The position numbers and the translations under genes were made by a program. From positions 26,444 to 90,443 of the forward strand of contig NZ_NPJA01000024.1 of the NCBI RefSeq assembly GCF_002251295.1: a stretch of DNA of 64,000 nt, written 5' to 3'. The notes beneath the pieces are model-generated. The model did no database searches. It had not been told where the DNA came from and worked only from the letters and a program-made list of their open reading frames with translations. The DNA is from Prevotella sp. P5-50. GTDB taxonomy: Bacteria > Bacteroidota > Bacteroidia > Bacteroidales > Bacteroidaceae. Within the stretch, counting starts at the first letter, position 1; every line of letters begins with the position of its first letter. Positions 45,270 to 55,600 of the stretch are shown here, in pieces.

Positions 45270-46121
45270 ATGTTGAGAATTGCAGTACAATCCAAAGGTC
45301 GTCTGTTTGACGACACGATGAATCTGCTCGCAGAAGCAGATATCAAAGTCAGTTCAGGACGACGCACCCTATTGGTACAATCACAGAATTTCCCCTTAGA
45401 AGTGCTCTACTTGCGCGACGACGATATTCCACAGAGCGTTGCAAGTGGTGTTGCTGACATTGGCGTAGTAGGTGAAAACGAATTTGTAGAACGTGGCGAA
45501 GATGCTGAAATCATCTCACGCTTGGGATTCTCCAAATGCAGACTTTCACTGGCCATTCCTAAAGACATCAATTATCAGGGGTTGGCATGGTTCAACGGCA
45601 AGAAAATTGCCACATCCTATCCTAATATCCTGCAACATTTCATGGAGCAGCACAACATCAACGCCGAAATCCACGTCATCACAGGTTCCGTAGAAATCAG
45701 TCCGGGAATCGGTTTGGCTGATGGTATCTTCGACATCGTCAGCAGCGGATCCACATTGGTCAGCAACAACCTGAGTGAGGTGGAAGTGGTCATGCAGAGC
45801 GAGGCATTACTCATCGGCAACAAGAATATGAGTCAGGAGAAGCGCGAAATACTCGAACAGATGCTCTTCCGCTTTAAGGCCGTCAAAGACGCAGAAGACA
45901 AGAAGTACGTGCGCATGAATGCCCCCAAGGCAAGACTACAGGAAATCATCAGCGTATTGCCAGGACTGAAGAGTCCTACTATCATTCCATTGGCCGACGA
46001 CGACTGGTGCTCCGTACATACCGTACTCGATCAAAAGCGTTTCTGGGAGATTATCGGCAAACTGAAAGAAATGGGTGCACAAGGCATTCTTGTGACTCCT
46101 ATTGAAAAAATGATACTTTAA
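45270..46121 (+). CDS. hisG: ATP phosphoribosyltransferase, long form
   Basis: 283 aa from MLRIAVQSKGRL; the ATG at 45237 overlaps the -7 box. The catalytic two-domain core carries VRELPLG-equivalent segments (ASGVADIGVVGENEF, ISPGIGLADGIFDIVSSGSTL, where the PRPP loop lies), and the last 80 residues (KYVRMNAPKARLQEIISVLPGLKSPTI) form the ACT-like domain of the histidine-inhibited long form. It commits ATP and PRPP to histidine synthesis. hisD follows after 130 bp containing hairpins. Confidence 0.96.
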   Translation: MLRIAVQSKGRLFDDTMNLLAEADIKVSSGRRTLLVQSQNFPLEVLYLRDDDIPQSVASGVADIGVVGENEFVERGEDAEIISRLGFSKCRLSLAIPKDINYQGLAWFNGKKIATSYPNILQHFMEQHNINAEIHVITGSVEISPGIGLADGIFDIVSSGSTLVSNNLSEVEVVMQSEALLIGNKNMSQEKREILEQMLFRFKAVKDAEDKKYVRMNAPKARLQEIISVLPGLKSPTIIPLADDDWCSVHTVLDQKRFWEIIGKLKEMGAQGILVTPIEKMIL

Positions 46122-46151
46122 GCGAAAGACAAACGCTTCTTTATCACTTAT

Positions 46152-46207
46152 CCTGTCACTTACAGGTTAACCCCCACAAGAGTAGAGCAAGGTCATTGCT
46201 CTACTCT
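46152..46207 (+). other. Tandem hairpins between hisG and hisD
   Basis: A small hairpin at 46152-46166 (CCTGT, loop, ACAGG) and a perfect 12-bp hairpin at 46179-46207 (AGAGTAGAGCAA with TTGCTCTACTCT). No T-run follows the second, so it looks more like an mRNA processing or stability element, or a weak attenuator, than a terminator. Confidence 0.6.
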
Positions 46208-46251
46208 ATGCTATTAAAAAAGGAAATAACATAACGGAAGGAATTTAAGCT

Positions 46252-47538
46252 ATGAGAACTTATCGATACCCGCAACAAAACGAATGGAAAGAAATTATCC
46301 AGCGTCCACATCTGGACCTCTCCAAGCTCCATGCCACGGTGACTGGGGTGCTCGACGACATCAAAGAGCATGGCGATGAGGCTGTCAAGAAGTACGAGGC
46401 GCAGTTTGACCACGTAACACTCCATTCTTTGGCTGTTTCAGCACAGGAGATGGACGAGGCAGAACATCTGTTGGATGATAAACTGAAAGCTGCCATCATT
46501 TTGGCACATGAAAACATTCATGCCTTTCATGCAGCACAAAAGTTTGAAGGGAAACCCATTGAAACGCGTCAAGGCGTAAAATGCTGGCAAAAAAGTGTGG
46601 CGATCGAAAAAGTCGGATTGTATATTCCTGGGGGTACTGCCCCACTCTTCTCCACAGTTCTCATGCTGGCTACTCCTGCAAAAATTGCAGGATGCAGCGA
46701 AATCGTACTCTGCACCCCGCCAAACAGCGAAGGCAAGGTGAATCCTGCCATTCTCTATGCCGCACAGGTGGCTGGCGTCAACAGAATCTTCAAGGCTGGA
46801 GGCGTACAGGCCATAGGTGCCATGGCATACGGAACGGCAAGCGTACCGAAAGTCTATAAGATTTTTGGACCGGGAAACCAATACGTCATGGCTGCCAAAC
46901 AACAGGTTAGTCTCGATGAGGTGGCTATCGACATGCCCGCTGGACCGTCGGAAGTATGCGTCATTGCCGACCACCAGACCAATGCAACATTCGTAGCAGC
47001 AGACCTGCTGTCTCAGGCAGAACACGGAATCGACTCACAGGTGTTGCTTATCACCACCTCTGAGGAGAAACTCCAGGAGATACAAGAGGAGGTTAATCGC
47101 CAACTGCAAGCATTGCCACGCAAGGAAATGGCAGCGAAAGCGTTGGAAAACAGCAACTATGTCTTGGTTAGCGATCTCGATGAGGCCATGAAACTGTCTA
47201 ATGCCTATGCACCGGAACACCTCATTTTGCAGGTTGAGGACTACGAGGCCTTAGCAGAAATGGTCATCAATGCAGGAAGTGTCTTCCTCGGAAAATATGC
47301 CTGCGAGAGTGCAGGAGACTATGCAAGCGGCACCAACCACACACTCCCCACTCATGGCTATGCAACAGCCTACAGCGGCGTGAATCTCGACAGCTACTGC
47401 CGTAAAGTCACCTTCCAACACCTTACAGAACAAGGCATCAGGGAAATTGGCCGCGCCGTGGAACTCATGGCAGAAGCCGAACAGCTTGATGCTCACCGTA
47501 ACGCAATGACAGTTAGAATAATATCGCTTAAAGCATGA
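46252..47538 (+). CDS. hisD: Histidinol dehydrogenase
   Basis: 428 aa, full length. Visible motifs are [28 protein letters not shown] in the NAD region, [38 protein letters not shown] (zinc ligands Gln and His) and [15 protein letters not shown] followed by GTNHTLPT near the end. It oxidises histidinol to histidine in two steps. Its stop overlaps the hisC start by ATGA. Confidence 0.97.
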   Translation: MRTYRYPQQNEWKEIIQRPHLDLSKLHATVTGVLDDIKEHGDEAVKKYEAQFDHVTLHSLAVSAQEMDEAEHLLDDKLKAAIILAHENIHAFHAAQKFEGKPIETRQGVKCWQKSVAIEKVGLYIPGGTAPLFSTVLMLATPAKIAGCSEIVLCTPPNSEGKVNPAILYAAQVAGVNRIFKAGGVQAIGAMAYGTASVPKVYKIFGPGNQYVMAAKQQVSLDEVAIDMPAGPSEVCVIADHQTNATFVAADLLSQAEHGIDSQVLLITTSEEKLQEIQEEVNRQLQALPRKEMAAKALENSNYVLVSDLDEAMKLSNAYAPEHLILQVEDYEALAEMVINAGSVFLGKYACESAGDYASGTNHTLPTHGYATAYSGVNLDSYCRKVTFQHLTEQGIREIGRAVELMAEAEQLDAHRNAMTVRIISLKA

Positions 47539-48578
47539 AACAACTTGAACAACTGGTAAGACCAAATATTTGGAAACTCGCACCTTATAGCTCTGCCCGC
47601 GACGAATACTCTGGCAAGCACGCTCACGTCTTTCTCGATGCCAACGAGAATCCGTACAGCATGACCGACAATAACAGATACCCCGACCCACTCCAGCGAG
47701 AACTCAAAGTGGCGCTGTCCAAGGTCAAGGGTGTCGCTCCTGAGCATATTTTTCTCGGTAACGGTAGCGACGAAGCTATCGACCTGCCTTACCGCATCTT
47801 CTGCGAACCGGGACGCGACAACGTGGTGGCCATCGAACCTACATACGGCATGTACCGCGTGTGCGCAGATATCAATAATGTGGAATATCGCACAGTGACG
47901 CTCAACGAGAGTTTTCAGTTTCAGGCCGATCAAATATTGCAGGCTTGCGACGAGCACACCAAACTGATATGGTTCTGTTCGCCCAACAATCCTACAGGAA
48001 ACTCACTCGACAGACAGGAGATGCTCCATGTCGTAGAACGCTTCCAGGGTATTGTCATCATCGATGAGGCGTACATCGATTTCTCACGCCAGCAGTCGTT
48101 CCGTAGCGAACTGGCAACCCACCCCAACCTCATTGTGCTCAACACCATGAGCAAGGCATGGGCATTGGCAGCAATCCGCTTGGGCATGGCATTTGCCAGC
48201 AAGGAAATCATCGATATATTTAATAAGGTGAAATACCCCTATAATATCAACCGACTGACACAGGCAGAGGCGATGGAAGCCCTTGCCAACCCCTATGACG
48301 TGGATAGATGGGTGAAAAGTATTCTCGACGAGAGAGTTCGCATGATGAAAGCATTCCTCGAATTGCCGGTTTGCCAACAGGTATTTCCGTCAGATGCCAA
48401 CTTCTTTCTGGCTCGCATGACCGATGCACAGTCTATCTATGACTATCTGGTCGATCATGGAATTATTGTACGCAACAGATCACGCATCACACTATGTCAT
48501 AACTGTCTGCGTGTGACCATCGGACTGAAGAGCGAGAACAACGAACTTATTGCTGCATTACGGCAATACGTACAATAA
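47535..48578 (+). CDS. hisC: Histidinol-phosphate aminotransferase
   Basis: 347 aa. PLP fold type [65 protein letters not shown] and the lysine-bearing [19 protein letters not shown]. It transfers an amino group from glutamate to imidazole-acetol phosphate. Translationally coupled to hisD; hisB, often next in related genomes, is replaced by an MFS transporter gene 5 bp downstream. Confidence 0.96.
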   Translation: MKQLEQLVRPNIWKLAPYSSARDEYSGKHAHVFLDANENPYSMTDNNRYPDPLQRELKVALSKVKGVAPEHIFLGNGSDEAIDLPYRIFCEPGRDNVVAIEPTYGMYRVCADINNVEYRTVTLNESFQFQADQILQACDEHTKLIWFCSPNNPTGNSLDRQEMLHVVERFQGIVIIDEAYIDFSRQQSFRSELATHPNLIVLNTMSKAWALAAIRLGMAFASKEIIDIFNKVKYPYNINRLTQAEAMEALANPYDVDRWVKSILDERVRMMKAFLELPVCQQVFPSDANFFLARMTDAQSIYDYLVDHGIIVRNRSRITLCHNCLRVTIGLKSENNELIAALRQYVQ

Positions 48579-48583
48579 ACCCG

Positions 48584-49777
48584 ATGTCCATGGAAAGACT
48601 GTGGAATGCCAATTACGTGAAGGTCATGACAGCCAATTTCTCGCTGTTCTTTGCCTTCTATCTCCTGACACCTCTTCTGCCACTCTATCTCAGCGAAACT
48701 TTCGGAGCTACGAAAGACGTGATAGGACTGGTGCTTTCGGGATATACCGTTACGGCATTACTCTTCCGGCCATTCAGCGGTTATTTTGTTGATACGTTTC
48801 CTCGAAAGAAGGTGCTCATGGTATGCTTTGCCGCATTCTCCATCTTCTTTGCAGGATATCTGGCTGCAGGAACCTTGTTGATGTTTGCATTGGTCAGAAC
48901 ATTACACGGAGGACCCTTTGGTTCGCTCACGGTTGCCAATTCAACGGTAGCCATCGATGTGCTCCCTTCCTCACGACGTAATGAAGGCGTGGGCTATTAT
49001 GGCCTGAGCAATAATCTTGCCATGGCCATCGCACCAACATTTGCCATTTATATCTATGCCGAGACCCACAATTTCGAATTGCTGTTTTGGATGGCTTTGA
49101 TCATAGCGACATTCGGTTGGATGGTGGATGCGACAGTTCGGCTAAAGCCCACTACCGTCACCCAGGAACCTAAGCGCATCTCCCTCGACAGATTCTTTCT
49201 GGCACGTGGCTGGATGCTGGGGTTCAACATGATATTCTTCGGATTCTGTTTTGGCGTACTGAGCAACTATCTGGCGATCTACGGCAAACAGGTCTTGGGA
49301 ATGACCGGAGGAACAGGAACGTGGTTCCTGCTCTGTTCCATCGGTCTGATGATGTCGCGACTACAGGGGAGCAAGGCGCTACGCCAAGGCAAACTCACAC
49401 AAAATGCGTCAGAGGGCATGCTCCTCTCGCTGGCAGGATACACCATCTTCGTCGCCTGTCCTGACATGGTCGGCTATTACGGCTCAGCCATACTCATCGG
49501 ATTAGGCAACGGACACCTGTGGCCTGCCTTCCAGAATATGATAATCTCCATGGCACACCACAACGAGCGGGGCACGGCAAACTCCACCATACTCATCTCG
49601 TGGGACGTAGGCGTCGGCATAGGCATTATCGCTGGCGGAGCCATTGCCGAGCACTTAGGCTACGCTACCGCATTCTGGACCTTATCAGTCACTCATGCGC
49701 TGGGAGTATTGCTCTATTTCGTGCGAACCAGAAGATTCTTCCTCTCAGGACGTTTAGATCAGCCATCGGCATCCTGA
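48584..49777 (+). CDS. MFS transporter
   Basis: 397 aa with twelve hydrophobic segments. The loop between helices 2 and 3 reads GYFVDTFPRKKVLMV, the MFS signature, and the second half repeats the layout with a central hydrophilic linker near LKPTTVTQEPKR. Similar proteins are drug or metabolite efflux pumps. It starts 5 bp after hisC, so it is cotranscribed with his genes, but no histidine link is established. Confidence 0.9.
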   Translation: MSMERLWNANYVKVMTANFSLFFAFYLLTPLLPLYLSETFGATKDVIGLVLSGYTVTALLFRPFSGYFVDTFPRKKVLMVCFAAFSIFFAGYLAAGTLLMFALVRTLHGGPFGSLTVANSTVAIDVLPSSRRNEGVGYYGLSNNLAMAIAPTFAIYIYAETHNFELLFWMALIIATFGWMVDATVRLKPTTVTQEPKRISLDRFFLARGWMLGFNMIFFGFCFGVLSNYLAIYGKQVLGMTGGTGTWFLLCSIGLMMSRLQGSKALRQGKLTQNASEGMLLSLAGYTIFVACPDMVGYYGSAILIGLGNGHLWPAFQNMIISMAHHNERGTANSTILISWDVGVGIGIIAGGAIAEHLGYATAFWTLSVTHALGVLLYFVRTRRFFLSGRLDQPSAS

Positions 49778-49820
49778 CATCGGACAAACGACATCCATCA
49801 CCCCTATAATTCTAATAAAA

Positions 49821-51290
49821 TTGGAAAAGAAGAAAAAGGAATTGACGCTCAAGAAACGACCATCGGTCTTTCTGTCTATACTGCCGCTAATTGTGTTGGT
49901 GATCATGCTGACCTTCACCATCCGATCGTTTGGCAGCGATTCTCTTGAAGGAGCAAGCCAAATCACACTACTCTCTGTATCGGCGCTTTGCGTACTCATC
50001 GGAATGGTATTCCTTCATGTGCCGTGGGCAAGTTTTGAGAAAGCCATCACGAAAAATGTGGCAAGTGTGGCAAGTGCCCTCACCATCCTGCTGTTCATTG
50101 GTGCGTTAAGTGGCGCATGGATGGTCAGCGGTGTTGTCCCTATGCTCATCAGCTACGGAATACAGCTTATCCATCCCGATATTTTCCTCGCTTCTGCCTG
50201 CGTCATCTGTGCCTTGGTAAGCCTTATGACGGGTAGTTCGTGGACCACCATTGCCACCATCGGAATAGCCCTGATGGGCATCGGACGCGCACAGGGATTT
50301 AGCGACGGATGGATTGCCGGAGCCATCATCAGCGGCGCCTATTTCGGCGATAAGATTTCGCCCCTTTCCGAAACCACCGTATTGGCGTCTGGAAGCATGG
50401 GCGTTCCCTTGTTCCGCCACATCCGATACATGCTGATCACCACCATTCCTTCCTTGACCATTGCGCTGATACTCTTTACCATAGGCGGTATTCTGTATGC
50501 CACCAACGACAGTCAGAACATCATGTCGTTTACAGCCGCTTTGGAACAGCGTTTCCATATCACCCCATGGCTTCTGGCAGTCCCTGTACTGACCGGCGTG
50601 ATGATCGCACGCCGATGGCCGCCATTGATCACGCTGTTTCTCTCCACCTTGACAGCCATCATCTTCGGTCTGATCTTCCAGACCGATGTGTTTCGCGACA
50701 TCGACCCGTCACTCTTCAAAGCTGCCATGAAGAGCGTTTACGGCAGTACGTCTGTGGCTGACGACATCCCCGTACTGACTGAACTCGTCTCCACGCGCGG
50801 AATGGCTGGCATGATGGACACCATCTGGCTCATCATCTGCGCCATGTGCTTCGGAGGTGCCATGTCGGCAGGTGGCATGGTAGGCGGCATCACACGCCTT
50901 TTTGTTCATTTGGTGAAGGGACGCACCACCATGGTAGCATCAACAGCCTGTACCGGAATGATGATGAATCTTGCGGTGGCAGATCAGTATCTGTGTATCC
51001 TGCTGACGGGAAATATGTTTAAGGATATATATGACCGTCAGGGTTACGAGCGCTGCCTGTTGAGTCGCACGACGGAAGATGCCGTTACCGTCACTTCCGT
51101 CCTCGTGCCTTGGAACACCTGCGGCATGACGCAGGCCACGGTATTGGGCGTTGCCACGTTCACCTATCTGCCCTATTGTTTCTTCAATATCCTCAGCCCG
51201 TTGATGAGCATCTTCATTGCTTCCATCGGCTATAAGATAGTGAGACACAAGCCTGATTTATCCACTGACAACAACAATACGCCATCATGA
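49821..51290 (+). CDS. Na+/H+ antiporter NhaC family
   Basis: 489 aa. The frame opens with TTG at 49821, giving a Lys-rich cytoplasmic start and KRPSVFLSILPLIVLVIMLTF; no nearby ATG preserves the first helix, so TTG is the likely start. MTGSSWTTIATIGIALMGIG and GAIISGAYFGDKISPLSETTVLAS are NhaC signatures, and GGAMSAGGMVGGI lies in the second half. It exchanges sodium for protons at the inner membrane. Its end overlaps the yjbQ start. Confidence 0.93.
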   Translation: MEKKKKELTLKKRPSVFLSILPLIVLVIMLTFTIRSFGSDSLEGASQITLLSVSALCVLIGMVFLHVPWASFEKAITKNVASVASALTILLFIGALSGAWMVSGVVPMLISYGIQLIHPDIFLASACVICALVSLMTGSSWTTIATIGIALMGIGRAQGFSDGWIAGAIISGAYFGDKISPLSETTVLASGSMGVPLFRHIRYMLITTIPSLTIALILFTIGGILYATNDSQNIMSFTAALEQRFHITPWLLAVPVLTGVMIARRWPPLITLFLSTLTAIIFGLIFQTDVFRDIDPSLFKAAMKSVYGSTSVADDIPVLTELVSTRGMAGMMDTIWLIICAMCFGGAMSAGGMVGGITRLFVHLVKGRTTMVASTACTGMMMNLAVADQYLCILLTGNMFKDIYDRQGYERCLLSRTTEDAVTVTSVLVPWNTCGMTQATVLGVATFTYLPYCFFNILSPLMSIFIASIGYKIVRHKPDLSTDNNNTPS

Positions 51291-51700
51291 TACAGCAAAC
51301 CACCTTTTCCCTTGCCCCCAAACGCAGGGGGTGCCATCTGGTGACCAACGAGATACTGGCAAACCTCCCCGCACCGATGCCCGAGACCGGACTCCTTAAC
51401 CTCTTCGTACAACACACCTCATGTGCACTCTCTATCAACGAGAATGCCGATCCTGATGTGAGAACGGACATGGAAGAGATTCTCAATCATGTTGTAAGAG
51501 AAAACGAGTCATACTACCAACATGTATTCGAAGGTGCTGACGACATGCCTGCCCATGCCAAATCATCGCTCTTCGGCGTGAGCCTGTCTATTCCCATCAC
51601 TCACGGCAGACTCAACCTTGGAACATGGCAGGGCATCTATCTCTGTGAATTTCGCAATCATGGCGGATCACGACGTATCGTCGCCACCGTCATATCATAA
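51287..51700 (+). CDS. YjbQ family (UPF0047) protein
   Basis: 137 aa. The core LLNLFVQHTSCALSINENADPDVRTDMEEIL, with HAKSSLFGVSLSIPI and the final GTWQGIYLCEFRNHGGSR, is the YjbQ signature with conserved His, Glu and Asp. Some members show secondary thiamin-phosphate synthase activity; the physiological role is unclear. It is coupled to the antiporter by an ATGA overlap. Confidence 0.94.
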   Translation: MIQQTTFSLAPKRRGCHLVTNEILANLPAPMPETGLLNLFVQHTSCALSINENADPDVRTDMEEILNHVVRENESYYQHVFEGADDMPAHAKSSLFGVSLSIPITHGRLNLGTWQGIYLCEFRNHGGSRRIVATVIS

Positions 51701-51727
51701 TCTATAATTCATAACCGCCTAAGCATT

Positions 51728-54154
51728 ATGCCATTTCATAAATCTATTAAAACAAAGTCTTTAACGCTGATCATGGCAGGCGGACTACTGTTCCAACCGC
51801 TTCAAGCCGCCGTACGCGACACCATTTCCCTGTCGCGCAACTGGCAGTTTTACAGAGGCGATGTGGCCCACACCGATGAGTTGAAAGACAAGAGCATGGA
51901 AGTGGTTCATCTGCCCCACGATTTCCAGATCTCGCAACCATGGGTTGCTCCGCAACAAGACGAGAAGGTCAACAAAAATGATGCTGCCAACAATACCAAG
52001 AGCCGACTCAGCAGCAGAGGATTCAAGGAGATGGCTGTTGGTTGGTACAGGCGTACCGTCACCCCAGACAACAGTTGGAAAAACAGGCGCATCGTGCTCG
52101 ATGTTGAAGGCATCATGCTCGTGGGCGATGTCTATCTCAACGGACAACGGATAGGAGGCACAGACTACGGCTATCTCGGTTTTGAAACCGACATCACCGA
52201 CAAGCTGATCTTCGGTCAGGAAAACGAAATACTCGTCAGGGCTGACACCCAGTCTCCCGACAATTCACGATGGTACACCGGTGGCGGCCTCTATCGTGAC
52301 GTGCGCTTGATCATCAGCAATAAAGACACGCATTTTGCACGCCACCCTTTATTCATCACAACCGTTGACAACCGACAGGTGTGCATTCAAGCGGAGCTGT
52401 TCAACAAAAGAAAGGCAGAACCCCTGACCGTCGGAGTAACGATCGTTGACCAGAGCGGACAGACCGTTGCCCAACACGAACAACCCCTCCACTACTCGCC
52501 ACGCTGGCGACAGCGTGAATATCCGTTGGACACGATAACCCTTCAGCATCCACAGCTCTGGTCGTGTGAAAGTCCGTACCTTTACACCGCCATCGTCACG
52601 ATCTACAACCGTCAGCACCAGCCCCTCGACCAGGTATCGCAGTCCTTCGGCGTGAGAACCATCGCGTTTTCTCCACAATACGGCCTGCGCATCAACGGAA
52701 AGAAAGTGCTGCTCAAGGGCTTTGCCAATCACCATACACTCGGCGCATTGGGAGCGGCAGCCTACCCTCGCGCCATTGAAAAGCGGCTGCAACTGATGAA
52801 GTCGTTTGGCTACAACCACGTCCGTACTGCCCATAATCCATATAGCGAAGAGTTTCTGAACCTCTGCGACAAATACGGAATCATCGTGGTCAACGAACTG
52901 TACGACAAATGGCTGCAACAGTTTGCCGGAGGACGCACGTCCTGGCAGAACCTATGGCAGAACGACATCACAGAATGGGTGCAGCGCGACCGCAACCACC
53001 CCTCCGTCGTCATGTGGAGCTTAGGCAACGAACTGCAACAGCGGTCCGACCTCCCCTTCAACGATTGGGGTGTTACCGCCTACCGCCTCATGCGAACCCT
53101 GCTGCACCGTTACGACACCACACGTCCCACCACCGTAGCCATGCATCCACGCTATAGGAGTCTCGAAACCGATTCGTTGCCGGCTCCGTTGGCTATCGCA
53201 ACAGACATCGCCTCCTACAACTACAGATACCAGTACTTCCCTGGAGACCGCAAGCGTTATCCCGACCATATCTTCTATCAAAGTGAGGCCAACACCTCGA
53301 TGATAGGCACCAACTTTTTCGGCATGAACCACGATTGGGTGGTCGGACTGGCATATTGGGGTGCTATCGACTATCTTGGCGAAAGCATGGGGTGGCCCGT
53401 CAAGGGATGGAACCAAGGGGTGTTCGACATCTCCTTGCAACCCAAGCCATTGGCATATCTCGTCAAGAGTATGTTTACCACCGAACCCACTGTTCACATC
53501 GCCATCCTGGATCATGCGCAGCATAGCGAAGAATGGAACGGCATCAATGTGGCTGTTGACCAATTATCAGATCATTGGAACAGGACAGCAGGCGACACCC
53601 TCTCGCTCTACACCTATACCAATGCCGAGGAAGTAGAACTGCTGCTCAACGGAAAGTCATTAGGCAGGAAGCGCAACACCCTATTGCCCACACAGCGCAA
53701 CCGCATCTTCTGGCGAGGTATCGTCTATCAGCGAGGGCGCCTGGAGGCTGTTGCCCGCAACAACGGAAAGATAGTGGCTCGCCACAGGATAGAAACCACA
53801 GGAGCGGCGACTGCCTTACAGATAGAAGCCGACAACAGCCAGTGGAAAGCTGACGGGAAAGACCTGCAACATCTGCGCATCACAGCCATTGACCGCCAAG
53901 GACGTCGGGTGTGGGATGTCAGCGAACCATTGGTGTTTAAGGTAGAAGGTCCGGCAGAGATTGTTGCCACAGACAACGGCGATTTGCAGTCCGATGAGGT
54001 TCATGTCGGCAACCGTCGCCACCTCTACCACGGCTCAGCGTTAGTCATTCTGCGTTCCACCGGCGACACCGGCAATGTAAGACTCACCGTTGACAGTAAA
54101 GGACGCTATCCTCAAACCATCTGGAAAGGCAGCACATCGCACTCACGAAGATAA
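51728..54154 (+). CDS. Glycoside hydrolase family 2, beta-galactosidase-like
   Basis: 808 aa with a signal peptide. Sugar-binding beta-sandwich (residues 30-190, LSRNWQFYRGD, LPHDFQISQPW), immunoglobulin-like domain, TIM barrel and C-terminal Ig-like domains. The acid/base Glu is in WSLGNELQQ (about residue 434) and the nucleophile Glu in FYQSEANTSM (about 520). Exact specificity (galactoside, glucuronide or other) is not decided by these motifs. Probably periplasmic. It follows YjbQ by 27 bp. Confidence 0.93.
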   Translation: MPFHKSIKTKSLTLIMAGGLLFQPLQAAVRDTISLSRNWQFYRGDVAHTDELKDKSMEVVHLPHDFQISQPWVAPQQDEKVNKNDAANNTKSRLSSRGFKEMAVGWYRRTVTPDNSWKNRRIVLDVEGIMLVGDVYLNGQRIGGTDYGYLGFETDITDKLIFGQENEILVRADTQSPDNSRWYTGGGLYRDVRLIISNKDTHFARHPLFITTVDNRQVCIQAELFNKRKAEPLTVGVTIVDQSGQTVAQHEQPLHYSPRWRQREYPLDTITLQHPQLWSCESPYLYTAIVTIYNRQHQPLDQVSQSFGVRTIAFSPQYGLRINGKKVLLKGFANHHTLGALGAAAYPRAIEKRLQLMKSFGYNHVRTAHNPYSEEFLNLCDKYGIIVVNELYDKWLQQFAGGRTSWQNLWQNDITEWVQRDRNHPSVVMWSLGNELQQRSDLPFNDWGVTAYRLMRTLLHRYDTTRPTTVAMHPRYRSLETDSLPAPLAIATDIASYNYRYQYFPGDRKRYPDHIFYQSEANTSMIGTNFFGMNHDWVVGLAYWGAIDYLGESMGWPVKGWNQGVFDISLQPKPLAYLVKSMFTTEPTVHIAILDHAQHSEEWNGINVAVDQLSDHWNRTAGDTLSLYTYTNAEEVELLLNGKSLGRKRNTLLPTQRNRIFWRGIVYQRGRLEAVARNNGKIVARHRIETTGAATALQIEADNSQWKADGKDLQHLRITAIDRQGRRVWDVSEPLVFKVEGPAEIVATDNGDLQSDEVHVGNRRHLYHGSALVILRSTGDTGNVRLTVDSKGRYPQTIWKGSTSHSRR

Positions 54155-54271
54155 AAAAATTTAAGTTTCGCAACTGATGGAATTGATTGAAGTTAAAGTT
54201 ATCACTCCCCACGGTCGCTCGGGAAGTTAAGAGACAATAGCCTTTTGCCGTAAGACGTAGGACATTTGTCC

Positions 54272-54322
54272 CTTAACTTCTCTCTAACTTCCCTAACTTC
54301 CCTAACTTCCCTTAACTTCCCC
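54272..54322. repeat. CTAACTTCC-type short tandem repeat
   Basis: Imperfect copies of CTAACTTCCC between the GH2 and rhodanese genes, ending 35 bp before the rhodanese start. Confidence 0.85.
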
Positions 54323-54357
54323 ACATGCGAAAGTTCAGTAACAAAACAAAACAAACA

Positions 54358-54744
54358 ATGAAAAGAAAGATACTATCCCTCGCCGCCATGGTCCTGACGA
54401 CCATCACCGGCAACGCCCAAAGCCAGGCTTTCAAGAGTCTGACGGTAGAAGCCTACGAACAAGCTATTGCCGACACAACAGTCATCCGTCTTGACGTGCG
54501 CACGTCAGAAGAGTTTGCCGCAGGTCATATAGACCGCGCCATCAACATCGATGTTCTCAACCCCGACTTTGAGCAACGCGCCACCACAACCCTTCCCCTC
54601 AGCAAGACCATCGCCATCAACTGTCGCAGTGGCAAGCGAAGCAAGCGTGCCGCCCAAATTCTTGTCCGTCATGGCTATCGCGTCATTGAGCTCGACTCCG
54701 GCTATCTCGGTTGGGTGGCAGCCGGCAAGAAAATCATGCGATAA
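54358..54744 (+). CDS. Rhodanese-like domain protein
   Basis: About 128 aa from MKRKILSLAAMVLTTITGNAQ, a signal peptide; an ATG at 54325 would add a charged leader. The domain has VIRLDVRTSEEFAAGHIDRAINID and the active-site loop NCRSGKRSKRAA with the persulfide-forming Cys. It is a single-domain exported sulfurtransferase of unknown partner. Confidence 0.92.
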   Translation: MKRKILSLAAMVLTTITGNAQSQAFKSLTVEAYEQAIADTTVIRLDVRTSEEFAAGHIDRAINIDVLNPDFEQRATTTLPLSKTIAINCRSGKRSKRAAQILVRHGYRVIELDSGYLGWVAAGKKIMR

Positions 54745-54915
54745 TACCACACAGCTCCGTTTCGCCAGAAAGTCAAATGAAGCCCTTGCTTTTTGGAAAC
54801 TGTAATACTGTAAATGTAACGTTTGTAACGCTTAGGACTGATGACATGGACCTGTTCCTATGACATCCTAAAAAAAATAAACCCCAAAAAACTTGGAACA
54901 TATCGTTATTATTCG

Positions 54916-55009
54916 TATATTTGCAACGTACAATGGTACAAATACAGAAATAAATTTTTCATATTTTAAAGGATTTTAAAGAGGCCGTATGCGAATACCG
55001 CCTCTTTTC
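54916..55009 (+). ncRNA. Candidate small RNA: orphan promoter and terminator
   Basis: TATATTTG at 54916-54923 is a good -7 box with no gene behind it. About 80 nt later, 54978-55007 forms an 8-bp stem (AAAGAGGC with GCCTCTTT), a C-C mismatch, a 4-bp stem and a GCGA tetraloop, followed by TTTTC. The predicted transcript is about 54930-55008. The intervening sequence is AT-rich and has no start codon with a credible frame. Confidence 0.5.
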
Positions 55010-55013
55010 TAAA

Positions 55014-55031
55014 CCCCTCGAATTCGAGGGG
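55014..55031. repeat. 18-bp perfect palindrome
   Basis: CCCCTCGAATTCGAGGGG lies directly after the candidate small RNA. Confidence 0.8.
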
Positions 55032-55133
55032 ATTAAAACTTGGATTGAATAGTTGTTCCCAAATACCCAGGAATTCTATCGTGTTGCGATTGCGCATCCA
55101 ATTTGCTATTACACCATTTGGGTCACCACTATT

Positions 55134-55357
55134 TTTCTGGCGTGCAATATCTTAAAAAAGATTTCCTCCAAAGATTTACCTATGGTTTGTTTTGTCGTGA
55201 CTCAGCATAGTGAAAACGAACGTTTTCGTTAAGCCAGATGAGCAGAATAAAGCTCGCTTTAATTCTGCCATGGCGAGAAAAGGTGCCATGAAATGGAACT
55301 CTCACTCTGTCTTCGCTACTCCAAAACATCTAGCCTTCAGGCTACCCCCAAAAAAAT
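55134..55357. repeat. About 223-bp direct repeat, copy 1
   Basis: Nearly identical to 55601-55823. It includes REP-like family 1 (55221-55281). Reading frames through it only translate the repeat. The 1.4-kb region 54745-56160 has no convincing gene. Confidence 0.9.
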
Positions 55358-55428
55358 CCACGGATCACACGGAGAACACGGAAAAAGATTCTCGTTAAAG
55401 ATTATTCTAAAGATTTTTATTTAGATTT

Positions 55429-55500
55429 CGAGCCGTAAGGCGATCCATAATAAAACGCTCCTATAGAGCAACGTACTGTTGCGCATTTTGGTATGAGATT
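55429..55500. repeat. REP-like repeat family 2, copy 1
   Basis: Conserved ends (CGAGCCGTA, GGCGATCCATAATAAAA and GCGCATTTT...TGAGATTT) enclose a hairpin GCTC-ctata-GAGC. A second copy is at 63797-63868. Confidence 0.8.
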
Positions 55501-55600
55501 TTCGTTAAAGATTCTCGTGGCGTGACAAACCTCAGACCTCAGACTTCAGACTTCATCTTAGTTAAAGATTTTATTTTCATCCATCCTGAATGATATATTA

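Noticed and set aside
46179..46207. Rho-independent terminator after hisG
   Set aside because: The stem is perfect but no T-run follows, and hisD continues in the same operon.
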